From: Pachyseris speciosa
Taxonomy: Eukaryota > Cnidaria > Anthozoa > Scleractinia > Pachyseridae
Length of the DNA: 64,000 nucleotides
Reading direction: 5' to 3'
NCBI GenBank assembly: GCA_016490735.1
Contig: JAEMWC010000156.1
Coordinates: forward strand, 686,001 to 750,000
A program made the position numbers and the translations under genes. Below, piece after piece: positions 44,301 to 55,516 of this stretch. The first letter of the stretch is position 1; each line of letters begins with the position of its first letter. The notes under the pieces were generated by a model that was given only the letters and a program-made list of their open reading frames with translations, had not been told where the DNA came from and searched no databases.

Positions 44301-47300
44301 TGTAATGTCCGAGTTAATCTGAGCTCCAAAGTCATAAAGGCTGTCAGTTTTAAATTTCAGTTACATGTATTTTAAGGAGTCAGTGATAAGCCATTTGCTA
44401 AGAATGAATAATAAACAGTTTGAGTCTTTGTCGTTACTAGTTAATGGGAGTTTTTGTTGTGTATGTAATGATTGTAATATTGCTTCTTCTTTTTCTCAGC
44501 CTGGCAAATTATCACAACTCACTCTTCCCATAGAAGATTCTCAGGTATTCTATACTTACATTTACTTAAAATGGTCTGTAACTGTGCGGTGGGATCTAAC
44601 ACAACTGTATTCAATGTTAATTAATGAGCTTTCACTGACTGAAAAAATGGAATTATTTTGTTACAAAATCACCATACATTAATTTTGCAGGACATTCTCC
44701 ATCACTTCAGTAATGGTTTTACACGTATTGAATTATGTTGCTTAAAATGCATCTTAAGAATTTCTGAAAATTGCAATGGATATGGAAATGATGACCAGGG
44801 ACACGTGTCTGTAGTCCAGGCACATGACGTTTTAGCCTACAGATCTAGTACACTGTACACTGAGATTTTATATGGAAAATACAGCAACAACAGCTAAATG
44901 AGAACTATCGTTTTTTAGTATAAATCTACTAGCGTTCTATCACGAATGCCATTCTCTGATTGGCTAAGCTACTCGCTATCGATTCTGTGATAGATAGTGA
45001 GTAGCAGTTGTCAACAAAATGGTGGCCACTTCTTCGTGTGTTTGAAGTGTCTGCGAGGAGGATTTAGATAATTTACTTGTTTAGTTTAGTATGGCTATTA
45101 GATTTATACTAAAACAATTAGATTATTCGCACTCGATTTCTATGCGTGATAGCTGCGTCCTCATCAGCTATTACACGATAGAAATCTCAAGCTCACTATC
45201 TAATTGTTAAAATTTGTATACATAGTGATCCTCAAGCTTTGGAGAAGTATTATCAACGTCAAGCTATTGGCTGCTAGCTTACAGTAATTCATTGTTAAGC
45301 AAATCAGAATATAAAATTATCCCCTCCACAAATTAATGAGAACCCTTTTGATATTGGTTAATGCCAGGCTATAAGTTTTGCTTATCTCCCTCCTACAGGA
45401 TTTGTTTGATGATGAGAGTGCTAACGACTTCAGACAGGATGGAAGTAGGACTGAGGCCTCATCCAATGATTTTCACTTTTCTCTTGATGAGGATACACAG
45501 TTTACACAAATACTGAATACTCAAGGGTTAGTCCATCAACTGTGCATTAATACCGGTTTCAGGCATGTCCAAGTGGCCTTGCTCAAAGAAAAAATTAATA
45601 TGCACCATCCCACAGCTTGTTGAAATAATAAATTATTGTAACTTATTAAATCTTTGTTGGTAACGTCGGGAGTAGCATACAGTGAACTCCCTCTAAGGCA
45701 GTCATTTTCAGGACCAACTCTTATCTTAGTGTTCGCCTTAGAGAGGTGTCTGTCTTAATTACAGACGATTGCAGAGAATACAGTTTGGGGGAATTTGGCC
45801 AGGGCCAGGCAAAGGTGTCTGCCTTAGAGAGGTGTCCACTTTACACACATGTTCACATTGAGGCAGTTCATTAAGTTGACTAAACTGCAATAATTTTATT
45901 GTGGGCTCTTTGCATTAATAAATTACTGCAATTCCATTAGATAGATCTATTTACTGTCATTACCAAATGCAACTCAAGTTAACTGATCCTGGTCTTTTTC
46001 AGTTTCATAAACTCCAGCAAAAAGAATAAATCCAAAACAAAGAAGTTCTTTGATGGTGATATGAACACTGACACTCAGCCAGATATGAAAGAGCTGCTTG
46101 GGTTATGTTCAGGAAGATTCAGTGATAGTGAAGACAGCAGAGCTGCTAAGAATGTCAACGCTAGGGATAAAGCAAAGGAACAGAGAAAGGGTGCCTTGTT
46201 TGACACACAGGGCAAGCAGGACAGCATGAATGAGCTGTTGGGTCTGTGCTCGGGTAAGTTTACTGATGATGAGAACAAGGTTGAAGATGAGAAGGATGAA
46301 AGTGATGTAGACGTAGGGGACAAGAAGGAGAGCAGTGAGGAAGAGGAAGAGGAGAAAAAGAAAGATGGGGAAAATGTGGCCGAGGAGAAGAGTGAAGATG
46401 GAGATGAAGATGCAAGTGATCCTGAAGAAATGATATTAAAGAGGAAATTTGGGAAGAAATATGAGGCAAAGAAAAGGTATCTCATCTGCACTACTGGTGT
46501 TTAGTATAAATCTACTAGCGTTCTATCACAAATGCCATTCTCTGATTGGCTATGCTACTTGCTATCTATTGTGTGATAGATAGTAGCGGTTGTCAACAAA
46601 ATAACGGCCGTTTCTTTGCGTTTTCAAAGTGTCTGAGGAGGATTTAGATGATTTACTTGTTTAGGTTTGAACAACTAGTAGATTTTTACTAAAACTTATT
46701 AGATTATTTGCTCTCGATTTCTATGTGTGATAGCTGATTTGGGCTGCACCCTCATTTGCTATCACGCGATAGAAATCTTGAGCTCATAATCTAATTGTTA
46801 AATACCAGCCAAATACAATACATCATGCTCACAGTTTGGTTTCAAAGTACACAGTACACCTGTACATGTTATTGCAGCAAAAATTAAAAAGCAAGTCTTG
46901 ATTATTTGAAAGAGAATTAGAAATTATAAGTGGCCTGCCATGAATGGAAACAGTTCCAGTTTTTTTTTCTGTTTAATCCTAGCATTTGTTTTGTTTTGTT
47001 TGTTTGTTTGTTTGTTTGTTTTTGCAGCATTTTTGATAAGAAAAACTTCTTGGAAGAGGAGGCAGAGCTGTCAGGTAGTGATGTAGGTTCTGATGAAGAT
47101 GAGGACATAGCTACTGATGATGATGTGCTGGAGGAAGATTCTGACAGAGAAGAACTTCCCTCTGATGAGGAGCTACAGAAGCAAATCAACAAAGTTCACA
47201 TGTAAGAGATATTAACATTTTTTTTACAGCCAAGCAGTGTTCCAGATAAGAGGGGGGCCTCGGGTCAAAAACCCTACAAGGTCAGCTATGTGACCCAACA

Positions 47301-50300
47301 AATTAAAAGAAAATTTATAATGGTTTGGTGGGAGCACTGGAAATTTGACCTGATGGAATTCCTTGTTGACACTCTGCCTTAAAATCTTATCTGAACCCTG
47401 GCCAAGCATGCATGGTTACAGTTGACAGTGACACATCTCATCTGGTAGGAGGGGTCAGTCATTTGTAGGCATTTGTCAATTATTGATACATACCCATGTG
47501 ACTCATGTTGAAGTTATAAAGCATCCCACATCCATATGTCCACGTAGATGGGATTTCATGAAAGTGGGACATGATGTAGCTTTTAGATGAATGGTTATTC
47601 TTCCTTCCATCCTTCCTTCTATCTCTCTTCCTCTCTCCCTCCCTTTCCCTTCCTCCCTTTCTCCCTCCCTTCCTTCTTTCCTTCCTTCCTCCCTCCCTTC
47701 CTTCCTTCCTTCCTTCCTTCCTCCCTCCCTTGCTTCCTTCCTCCCTTCCTTCCTCCCTCCCTTGCTTCCTTCCTCCCTTGCTTCCTTCCTTCCTTCCTCC
47801 CTTCCTCCCTTCCTCCCTTCCTTCCTCCCTTCCTCCCTCCCTCCCTTCCTTCCTTCCTTCCTCCCTCTCTCCCTTCCCTCCTTCCTTCCTTCCTCCCTCC
47901 CTCCCTTTCTCCCTCCCTCTCTTCCTTCCTCCTCCCTTCCTTCCATCCTTCCTCCCTCCCTCCCTTTCTCCCTCCCTCTCTTCCTTCCTCCTCCCTTCCT
48001 TCCTTCCTCCCTCCCTCCCTTTCTCCCTCCCTCTCTTCCTTCCTCCTCCCTTCCTTCCTTCCTTCCTCCCTCCCTTTCTCCCTCCCTCTCTCCCTTCCCT
48101 CCTTCCTTCCTTCCTTCCTCCCTCCCTCCCTTTCTCCCTCCCTCTCTTCCTTCCTCCTCCCTTCCTTCCTTCCTTCCTCCCTCCTTTCCTTTCTCCCTCC
48201 CTCCCTCCCTTCCTTCCTCCCTCCTTCTTTCCCTCCCTTCCTTCCTCCCTCCCTTCCTTCCTTCCTTCCTTCCTTCCTCTCTCCCTCCCTACCTCCCCTC
48301 CTTCCTACCTTCCTCCATTCTCTGCCCTATCTTTGTTATGTTATTGTAAGTTTTTTTCATTTTCATCTGACCAGGAAATCAATTCATGACCAAGACAATG
48401 CTGATCTGCGAGCTGTCAAAGAAATGTTCCTCCCTGATGGTGACTTGTATACTGATGGGCAAGGTCGTACACGGCACTTCAGATGGCGGGGTATTGACGA
48501 AAATTCACAGTTTAATCTTTTTGGTAGCAAAGAAATGTGGGGTGAAGAAGATGGAGTTGCTACTGAACTCAGCACTGAAGAGGAAATTCAGCGGCGGAAA
48601 GAAAGATACGAAAGGGAAACATTCCTCAGGGAGGAAATGGTATGGAAGGGTTTTGCTTGTAACATCAGAGGAGTTTGTCAACAGTGATTTAGTATGGTTT
48701 GTTTTCCTTTTAATCAGGGCAAGCAAAAGAGTGATGTCCTTGACATTGATGAAAGCAGTCAAAATATTCTCAGCAAAATTAAAGAACCAAGCAGTCAGCT
48801 ACCAGAAGGTAAACTCTAATATAATCAAATCCGTCCAGCACGGACTTTTAGCTTTGAAGAAGGCAATTTCACAAGAACCAAAGAAAGTATCCAAGGCCTG
48901 TTGTCTTTTAAATAGTTGTTAGTCTTTTCACCTTTTACTTCTCTGTCTCTTTTCATTGTGTATATCATTCTTCAGGGCCTGGTTGTTGGAAAGCCAACTA
49001 ACCAAATACAACATGATAGAAATGCATTTCTATCATGTTGTATTTCTTATTTCACTCATTTTGGAGGTCTTGGATGGTTGCATCTTTGATATGCTTTAAT
49101 GTAACTGCATGATGCAGTTATGAGTGTGCTAGTCATTATTTGGCTGTGTGACCGCGTGATGCAGTTCCAGTCAAAGCCCACATTTCACCCTTGCTCACCA
49201 TAGAGTCTCCAGTAGCTCAGTGGTTAGAGTGTCCGTCTAGATCACGGAGGGTCATGGGTTTGAATCCAATCTGGAACTCGGATTTTTTTTTCTGAGTTCC
49301 ATTTGGGGTTTCATGCATTTCTATCATGTTGTATTTCTTATTTCACTCACTTTGGACGTCTTGGATGGTTGCATCTTTGATATGCCTTAATGTGACTGCG
49401 TGATGCAGTTATGAGTGTGCTAGTCATTATTTGGCTGTGTGACCGCATGATGCAGTTTCAGTCAAAGCCCACATTTCACCCTTGCTCGCCATAGAGTGTC
49501 CAGTAGCTCGGTGGTTACAGCGTCCATCTAGATCGCGGAGGGTCGTGGGTTCGAATCCCATCTGTAAAGTTCTCGGATTTTTTTTTCGAGTTCCATTTGG
49601 GGTTTCATGCATTTCTATCATGTTGTATTTCTTATTTCACTCACTTTGGACGTCTTGGATGGTTGCATCTTTGATATGCCTTAATGTGACTGCGTGATGC
49701 AGTTATGATTGTGCCAGTCGTTATTTGGCTGTGTGATCGCGTGATGCAGTTCTAGTCAAAGCCCACATTTCACCCTTGCTCACCATAGAGTCTCCAGTAG
49801 CTCAGTGGTTAGAGCGTCCATCTAGATTGCGGAGGGTCGTGGGTTCAAAGCCCATCTGAAGCTCGGAGTTTTTTCGAGTTTCCATTTGGGGTTTCTTGCA
49901 TTTCTATCATTTTGTATTTCTTATTTCACTCACTTTGGAGATAATGATAATTATAATTTATTACTTCTTTGGCACAAATTAGCATTTGGATATGATCAAA
50001 TGCGCCTTACAACAGTGGCCAATTAACCAAGGAGCATACCGTAAAAGCTCTATTAAGCTCTGGGGGAGGGGGGGGGGGCTTATTTAATTTCAGACCTTAT
50101 TAGAGAGGGGGGGCTTATTTCAAATCTTAAACCCTTCGTTTTCGTCTTTCAATAGTTTTTGTACTAAACTCAAACAACTGCAGTGAAACTTTATTATTAT
50201 AATACAAAGCAGCAAACAGTATTATATGTTTGAGTGTATATTTGTTTAAACACAAACCAACTGGGCGTCATAAAGTGGATTTCGTAAGAGGGAATAGGAG

Positions 50301-53241
50301 GGACTAATTACAAAATCTTATGTCCCAAAGGAGAGGGGGGCTTATTAGAGAGAGTGGGGGGGGGGGGGGGGGCTTATTACAAAAACCGACTTCCAAACGG
50401 GGGGCTTATTAGAGAGGGGGGGGGTTAATAGAGACGGGGGGCTTAATAGAGCTTTTACGGTATTTCTCTATCCACAGACGTTGCTCAACGCTGATATTCT
50501 GCTAAAGTTCATATTAGAGGACGTCAATTCTGAAAAACAAAAAGCAGCAAAAGAAACTTTCATCAAAAAGTTAAAAACTGCAACGAACGTTTGCGCTAAT
50601 CCTTGATTAATTTAATCGGCTTACGAACAACCGGGCCCAGATTCATTCCTTGTTTCTCTTTTAGCTCCAAGCAGGCCCCAAGCTATTATTGATCCCAAGA
50701 CTAGCGTTGTACCAGCACTGAAGAAAAAGACGGTAAGCAAATTTTGGAAACGACTGGGACCGAGTGGACGCGCAAACAACTGTACATAGATTTCCACATG
50801 ATCGCAGACGATCACAAAGAGAGCTGCTTCCGTAGAATCGCAGACGATCGCAAACGATTGCAGAGCCGACTGTAGCCATACATTTCGGTCAGCGTAAATG
50901 TCAAATGTACACGCGCGTTGTCGGAATTAAAAATCCAGCCTTAAGGGACAACGACGGCAACGGCAATGAAAACGTCATTCAGTTCAAAATCAAAATGTAA
51001 CTTCTCGTTTTTGCAACACTTTCGCGAGTTTTCCAACTTGTTTAACTTGTAAAATGTGGTCGAATTATCCTGCAGTTAAAGTAATAAAAACGGCGTTGAA
51101 GATGGGAAAAACCAAGAAGAGTTCACCATCATACACTCACGTTATCCACAAAACCTAAAATTTGGTCATTTCACGTTGTTTTGCTGAGGACGTCAAAGAA
51201 ATGTACCAAAATGTAAAACGCAAGTGAAGAGCGATTGTTTTTGCTCATTAAGCCTATGGTTTTGTTTCGTTCTCGTTGCCATCGCCGTCCCTGTTAAAAA
51301 GCAATCGCGTCTCTCCAAAGAATCCCGCAATCCTCCACGTAGCACCCTCTATCCCAGTCTTTACCAAAGTTAGTCATTGTGTCACAACCACCGGTGAGAG
51401 AACAGTTTCTCTACAATATTACACCGAATTAGCCATAGGCCCTCTCGGTGGGTTATTTCCTGCAAAATTATTGATGGTGAAGTCACTCTTTGTGTGTCTT
51501 TCTAAGGAGTTTAGGACCCGTGGTACTTTATAACTTGATTGCGGCTGTCAAATGCTGTTATGTCGCGCTCAAATCGTAGCTGGTTTACTCTTGATTTGAG
51601 GACAGCGTTTCTGCGATGAAATTTGTCGAATAGCGCGACAAAAGTGACATCACAAATCGCCTATGAAGACGGGGCTACCAACCTCGAAAGCCCAATACCA
51701 GGTGATAGTTTCAGTACATAGAGGATGAAAGCTAAACCAAGTATGTTCACTGTTTCCGAATATTTGGAAACCTAATGACAAAACTTGGAAAAAGCACTAT
51801 TTCTGTAACAACTGTAGCATCATCAGCTATCAGACTAAAATATTCATACGAGGTTGGTCTTAGTTTGTAAGTTAATAACAGTGGAGGGACGAAAACAGAA
51901 AGAAATACTCACCTCGGCTATTACCTGGAAAAACTTGGAGGCGAGACTCTTTTTTCCCTCTCATTTCAGTCTTTCAAAGGATCGTTTCTAAAGCACAGCA
52001 AGACCACTCTTTCTCGCCTGTCATCTCTCACGTCCAACACGCCAAATGCCTCAGCCACATCAAGAGGATTTGTATTCCAGACTGTTTCACCTTCTGGAAA
52101 GAACGTCGCGAATGCAAAGGTACTTACAAAGACTTTACTTAAGATGTTATAGATCATTTGTATATGCTTTGCTGCGCTCTGTAATTGGTTAACAGCAAAA
52201 AAATTCTCGCCACTTTCTCAGGCCGCTTTTGTTTCAGTTTTTCTGTTATCGAACGCAAAGAATTTTCCGCTCTGGGACGTGTTACATGTATTTGTTTGCT
52301 TCGAGTTTCGAATTATGGTTTATTGTGTAATTGTGAGCTTGTGGTTTGATTGGTAAAAGAATATGCGCGCCACTTTTTCAACCACTTACAAGTCAAGCAG
52401 ACGCACACGAGTTTTCCCGCGCAGGCATTGGTTTATTGTTTTTATATAATAACCAAATCAATGCGCGCGCTCTGATCGGTCAATCAGCTATGGGTTATTG
52501 TGCCAATAAACTCATGGAAATTTCGCACGTCTTCTAAATTATTATATAAAAGCAAGATACCAAAATTTTATGATTTATAGGCATGATAAACCGCTTGGGA
52601 TGTTGGAAGAACACTGGAAGAATTCGTAAATCACGCGCCGCGAACGAGTGATTTACGAATTCTTCTTGTGTTCTTCAACATCCCAAGTGGTTTATCAGCC
52701 TATAAACCATAGGAACTTGTGGTATATTATTTAAACAAGAATTTGGAGTTGACCAGAGTTGATCATGATGTTGACGTAGTGTCAACAACTAGAACAAGAC
52801 CAGGTCTGAGCTCTCTTAATCGTTAAAAAGTAAACGAAAGCTTGTGTTACAGTGGGCGATTTTTCGTCAAACTTCAAGGCTGTGCTCTAAGAAATATTTT
52901 TGGAAGCCCAAAACTACGAACCTTTGAAATTTAGGGTGCCTAGCATAGTAATTTTATGCAAAAACTAAGATTTCCTTGTCGCCTGAAGGCAAAAATAAGT
53001 TGCCGGGGGCGACTGGGCGCTGTTAAAGCACAGCCCCGAACTTGTATGCCAACAAAACCGCGACAAAATTGTCCAAATTGTTTCCTTTTTTATCTATGTT
53101 TCTTTTGTTAACGCCTTCTTTTTTCTATTTCTTTTTCAGAAAATACAGCGCACTAATTCTACTATAGAGCAACCGGCATCCAAGAAACCCAGACTGGAAA
53201 GAAGCCTAAACGACTCCAACAGTGTGTTTTCGATGTTATGA
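32015..53241 (+). CDS. CLSPN: Claspin, replication checkpoint adaptor (16 exons)
   Basis: Exons 32015-32251, 33737-33809, 34387-34483, 35515-35778, 36383-36537, 36883-37032, 43047-43866, 44500-44544, 45399-45526, 46003-46476, 47028-47201, 48375-48639, 48718-48808, 50665-50732, 51970-52119 and 53140-53241. Recognised Claspin blocks in order: acidic N terminus ([15 protein letters not shown]), [42 protein letters not shown], two [12 protein letters not shown] repeats, [34 protein letters not shown] and a fork-binding region [15 protein letters not shown]. Claspin couples ATR to CHK1 and supports fork progression in the nucleus. The exons total 3293 nt, one short of a multiple of three: exon 7 changes frame near a five-C run at about 43728. 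With that repaired the protein would be 1097 aa (human about 1340). I saw no clear CHK1-binding ENxxTG motif. The introns are loaded with transposons. Confidence 0.9.
34020..34270. mobile_element. Foldback MITE in Claspin intron 2
   Basis: Arms 'taaactctggctaaacgagg' and 'cctcgtttagccagaggttta' enclose a nearly complete palindrome with 'caacaatgtt' motifs and a centre near 'ctgaactccctcag'. The right end lies about 115 bp upstream of Claspin exon 3. Confidence 0.75.
34905..35395 (+). mobile_element. 5'-truncated CR1/L2-like LINE 3' end with (ATT)n tail
   Basis: The coding part at 34908-35096 reads [17 protein letters not shown] and then [13 protein letters not shown], the well-known C terminus of CR1/L2-type ORF2 proteins (RAF..A..LWN.LP, then SF...LK..L). 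An AT-rich 3' UTR and about 50 bp of ATT repeats (35340-35390) follow. It is in Claspin intron 3 on the same strand. Confidence 0.7.
35985..36125 (+). repeat. GAT-rich imperfect trinucleotide repeat
   Basis: About 130 bp of GATGATGGTGATGAT-type sequence in Claspin intron 4. Both the poly-Asp and poly-His frames are artefacts of it. Confidence 0.85.
37743..37850. repeat. Short inverted-repeat element
   Basis: 'gggcctatttttgatttgac' plus 'gtcacaaact' faces 'agtttgtgac' plus 'atcaaatcaagaataggccc', with about 45 bp between the arms. It lies in Claspin intron 6. Confidence 0.65.
38290..38428 (-). repeat. 3' LTR of the Gypsy element
   Basis: 139 bp matching 42625-42763 except for c/t and g/a differences near 38340 and 38351. 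On the element strand a TG...CA core (TGTTTGTG to GGTTCA) lies inside the repeated block. Confidence 0.88.
38560..40500 (-). pseudogene. Gypsy RNase H and integrase region
   Basis: Frames 40500-40036 (RNase [52 protein letters not shown]) and 40196-39393 (integrase zinc-binding [22 protein letters not shown], then LPCQS, and the start of the catalytic core [10 protein letters not shown]) are followed by 39383-39030 (rest of the core: [23 protein letters not shown] and [12 protein letters not shown]). Remnants of the C-terminal domain continue to 38560. A stop lies inside the core near 39385. Where most integrases have DNG, this copy reads NNR, so the second catalytic Asp is lost. Confidence 0.85.
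40522..41749 (-). pseudogene. Gypsy aspartic protease and reverse transcriptase region
   Basis: The frame at 41706-41029 carries the protease active site [13 protein letters not shown], then the RT start ([16 protein letters not shown], then [16 protein letters not shown]). A TGA at 41029-41031 separates it from the frame at 41028-40522 with [32 protein letters not shown] and the catalytic box [10 protein letters not shown]. The usual first residue Y of the YxDD box is replaced by N-I-S, a variant I associate with this cnidarian group. A second in-frame stop lies near 40519. Confidence 0.88.
41761..42566 (-). pseudogene. Gypsy gag region with two zinc knuckles
   Basis: ATG 42566 opens a capsid-like frame ([20 protein letters not shown], then [15 protein letters not shown]) to 42195. 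A frameshift at about 42198 continues it in another frame to 41761. That part holds two CCHC knuckles ([16 protein letters not shown] and [13 protein letters not shown]; the second lacks its last Cys) after a basic [13 protein letters not shown] stretch. Confidence 0.85.
42625..42763 (-). repeat. 5' LTR of the Gypsy element
   Basis: A 139-bp repeat pairing with 38290-38428. Downstream on the element strand, 'tttggtgacgaggatgc' (about 42577-42593) precedes the gag ATG; a primer-binding site was not identified with confidence. Confidence 0.88.
44918..45210 (+). mobile_element. Dispersed MITE family M1, copy 2 (Claspin intron 8)
   Basis: It starts 'tataaatctactagcgttct', contains 'gttgtcaacaaaatggtggc' and ends near 'atcagctattacacgatag', colinear with copies at 24455 and 46503. 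Confidence 0.75.
45680..45855. mobile_element. Short MITE with AGTGAACTCCCTCTAAGG-type termini
   Basis: The left end 'agtgaactccctctaaggca' faces 'gccttagagaggtgtccact' at the right end. Internal 'gccttagagaggtgtct' repeats the motif. It sits in Claspin intron 9. Confidence 0.6.
46503..46803 (+). mobile_element. Dispersed MITE family M1, copy 3 (Claspin intron 10)
   Basis: Third copy of the family ('tataaatctactagcgttct' to 'gctatcacgcgatagaaatc'). It begins only about 27 bp after the 5' splice site of exon 10. Confidence 0.75.
47600..48318 (+). repeat. Polypyrimidine (CTTC/CCTT)n tract of about 0.7 kb
   Basis: Almost uninterrupted CCTTCCTTCCCTCCCT sequence forms a strand-asymmetric polypyrimidine/polypurine block in Claspin intron 11, ending about 55 bp before exon 12. 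Higher-order units of about 60-70 bp ('ctttctccctccctctcttc') recur. The Ser/Leu/Pro-rich and Gly/Glu/Arg-rich frames across it on both strands are artefacts. Confidence 0.95.
48990..49930 (+). mobile_element. Three tandem tRNA-derived units of about 292 bp
   Basis: Tandem units in Claspin intron 13 each contain 'tttctatcatgttgtatttc', 'gactgcgtgatgcagttatg' and a tRNA-like head ('agtagctcagtggttagagc' to 'gtgggttcgaatcccat'). The heads begin at 49211, 49502 and 49796, so the spacings are 291 and 294 bp. The B-box is intact in the middle copy and mutated in the outer two. Upstream at 48995-49050 a short inverted piece ('acatgatagaaatgcatttctatcatgt') starts the array. Confidence 0.75.
50039..50460. 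mobile_element. MITE with CCGTAAAAGCTCTATTAAGC termini and TA duplication
   Basis: Exact 20-bp inverted ends CCGTAAAAGCTCTATTAAGC are flanked by TA (50037-50038 and 50461-50462). The interior has G-runs ('gggggggcttatt'). A truncated inverted relative lies at 22880-23195. It sits about 200 bp upstream of Claspin exon 14. Confidence 0.8.
52440..52740. mobile_element. Hairpin MITE, copy 2 (Claspin intron 15)
   Basis: The hairpin at about 52571-52710 ('gataaaccgcttgggatgtt' facing 'aacatcccaagtggtttatc'; inner arms 'gaattcgtaaatca' and 'tgatttacgaattc') is preceded by 'caatgcgcgcgctctgat' and 'ttattgtgccaataaactca'. The arrangement is inverted relative to 11000-11215. Confidence 0.7.
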
Positions 53242-55516
53242 CGCTTCGATCGATACTCAAAACCATTAGTGATGGGAATTTACATCTTTCAAATAATTTT
53301 AGGAACAGTCTCCCCAGAACTTAATCCTCTATCTTGATTAAGGATCCTGGAAACCGGTTTTGACTTCCATTTTTGTTTTGTTTTGGGTATGGTTTTTGCT
53401 AATTAAACATATTATGAGGCTAAGATTTTTTACGAGAAAACACCAGGTTGAAAGAAATTCGGGTTTCATTTTAAAGTCAAATTGCGCGAGAGAGACAACG
53501 AATTCTGAACAGCAATGAGATTGACAACGTGGTAGATACAAATCGGTGCGATCTTGCGAGGTTGTATTTTGAAGGATAGTAAACATAATGTGCACCATTT
53601 GTGTGTGTGAAAAGGTTCTGTTGTGAAGACCTGGAAGCAATAAAAATCGGAGAGCGCCGGGAGCTTTGCGTGGCATGGGTAACTAAACAGGCCCGAAATG
53701 ATACTTTGAAATCAAAAGTTGGGTGTTTTCTGACCTCTAATGAAGTCCATTTTGTTTCTTTGGGCGATAACTGTACTGTATAATTTTCAAAAGTTTTGAC
53801 TCCCATCTGGAATGGAAAAAAAGCAGCTTAACGTGCCCGGTAATTACCGGGAACTTCGAGAAACGGGCCCAGGATCCGATCCACTGGCGTATTTTTCGCT
53901 TCTCCTCAAGGGTGCTTTTATTTGTTTCCAAAAATAGAGAAGGATATTTGTGAGGCGGAGAATGTGCTTATATTCCTCATAAAAAGTACGAATTGGACTG
54001 GCTACGCGCTTCTAAGTGCATTCTTCAATGGGGTCCAATTAAGAATCAAGGTCAAAAAAAATTTTCCTTGAGAACTTTGTTAGGTATAAAATACCCATCT
54101 TTCAAAATCCACTCCACCACTCAAGAACATATTGCATAAAGTGAGGTGTTTCCGTAGCAACGCGCTACTGTGACACCTATAATAGCTTGCTTTCGGTAGA
54201 CTTTTGATTGGTTAATAGTCAATACGAACACGGAATCTCTTTAAATACTTTCGTCAAGATTTGCCGATATCAAATTCGTCAAGTACGCCTACCTTCACTT
54301 AAGTTTGTTCTAGATTCTAAAATTATGAACCGTTTTGAATTAATTGTAAATAGTATTTAATTCAGTTTTGCAAATAAAGTATATGACTTTTGAAAAGACT
54401 GTTTTTTGTCAGTGGGATACTTTTTTTTTTTCAACATGCTCTAGCCATCAATATTATTGAATAGCACCCCATAGTCCACACTGTGTTTTCACATCTTTTT
54501 TTTTTTTCTCGCCCACGCTAACGTATATTCGCCTTTGTGTACCATTTGATGCAAATGCATTTGATGAGTCGTATTTGGATACACACCGTAATTCGTAAAA
54601 GTCACTTGACAGGCTTTTCGAGATACCAGAATTACAAAAGGGTCTCGAATATATGATGTACCATTAAAGTTTTTAGCTAAGTCTGTCAGTTAAACTTACC
54701 GCAAACTAAGAATCAATGGGATATTTCGTTAATTCCTCCTCTGGGAAGTAGTTAATCCGAACTAAGTTTTAAGTCAGCCATACCACACTGGAGTGCGTGG
54801 ATCCAAGCACGTGACAGTGAGGCGCTGCGCTGGATCCTGTATGACCGGACCAGGAATATCGTCTGCATTGGATGGTTCCAGCGAAGACAGTGTTTATAGG
54901 CATTTCGTGGGCTATGATGGTGTTTCATCTGGGAAAATAGATTAAGGCGTGTGTTCTGTCTCGTAATAGATCTCAGATAACTTCAAAATGTGATAAGAAA
55001 AAACATAGTACTTGAGCGGCAGGCGAGTGTGTCATTGGTACGTCGCGAAGCATATTGCGGTTAAAAAACACGTTCAGATCCCATGGCGAATATACAGCTA
55101 CTATATATAAAAACGTTTATGCTTCCATCTTCCTTAATTTGAGGCGTGAGTAGAATGCTATAAAAAATCGGTTGAGCCAAGGTTTCAATTCCGTCATGAG
55201 AGGCAATATAAGCACTTACGGAATTGTGTATATTCTTCCTTTGCACAATGGGCTTTTGAGGCCTATATCGAACTGAATGATGTAAATGAACCCATCTAGA
55301 TTCTTATAAATAATGCACAGTCAGTATCGCTAGCTTAAAAGGCTCGTACGAGGAAACATTTTATAATCGCTGTATTCGCGAAGAAATCGAGAGGAACGGG
55401 TGTGAAATGGATGGAACTTTTACCTGGTAAATGCTGCAACGAAAGAGTTTCTTTAAAATCCACAAAGTTTAAAGCTGAAAAGGAGTAGAATAGGTCACTG
55501 CGGCGAAGCAACGTCC
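53242..55516. other. Intergenic stretch downstream of Claspin, no gene recognised
   Basis: Two AATAAA signals (53639-53644 and 54373-54378) are candidates for Claspin 3' ends. At about 54960-55060, 'gtaatagatctcagataact' and 'tggtacgtcgcg' distantly resemble the hairpin family at 57.9 kb. No frame here shows family similarity. A possible short upstream exon for the next gene (ending 'ttttacctg|gtaaat' near 55433) could not be confirmed. Confidence 0.5.

Noticed and set aside
47503..48687. Long frames (up to 366 codons) rich in Ser/Leu/Pro or Gly/Glu/Arg
   Set aside because: They run through the CCTT tract in all frames. Only the end of one (48375-48639) is coding, as Claspin exon 12.
49502..49575. 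Functional tRNA gene in the Claspin intron array
   Set aside because: It belongs to a tandem 292-bp repeat unit with diverged A and B boxes in sibling units; there is no plausible anticodon stem.
50461..50600. Possible extra Claspin exon after 'ccacag' (near 50478)
   Set aside because: Its frames do not resemble Claspin, and exons 13 and 14 already join in phase without it.
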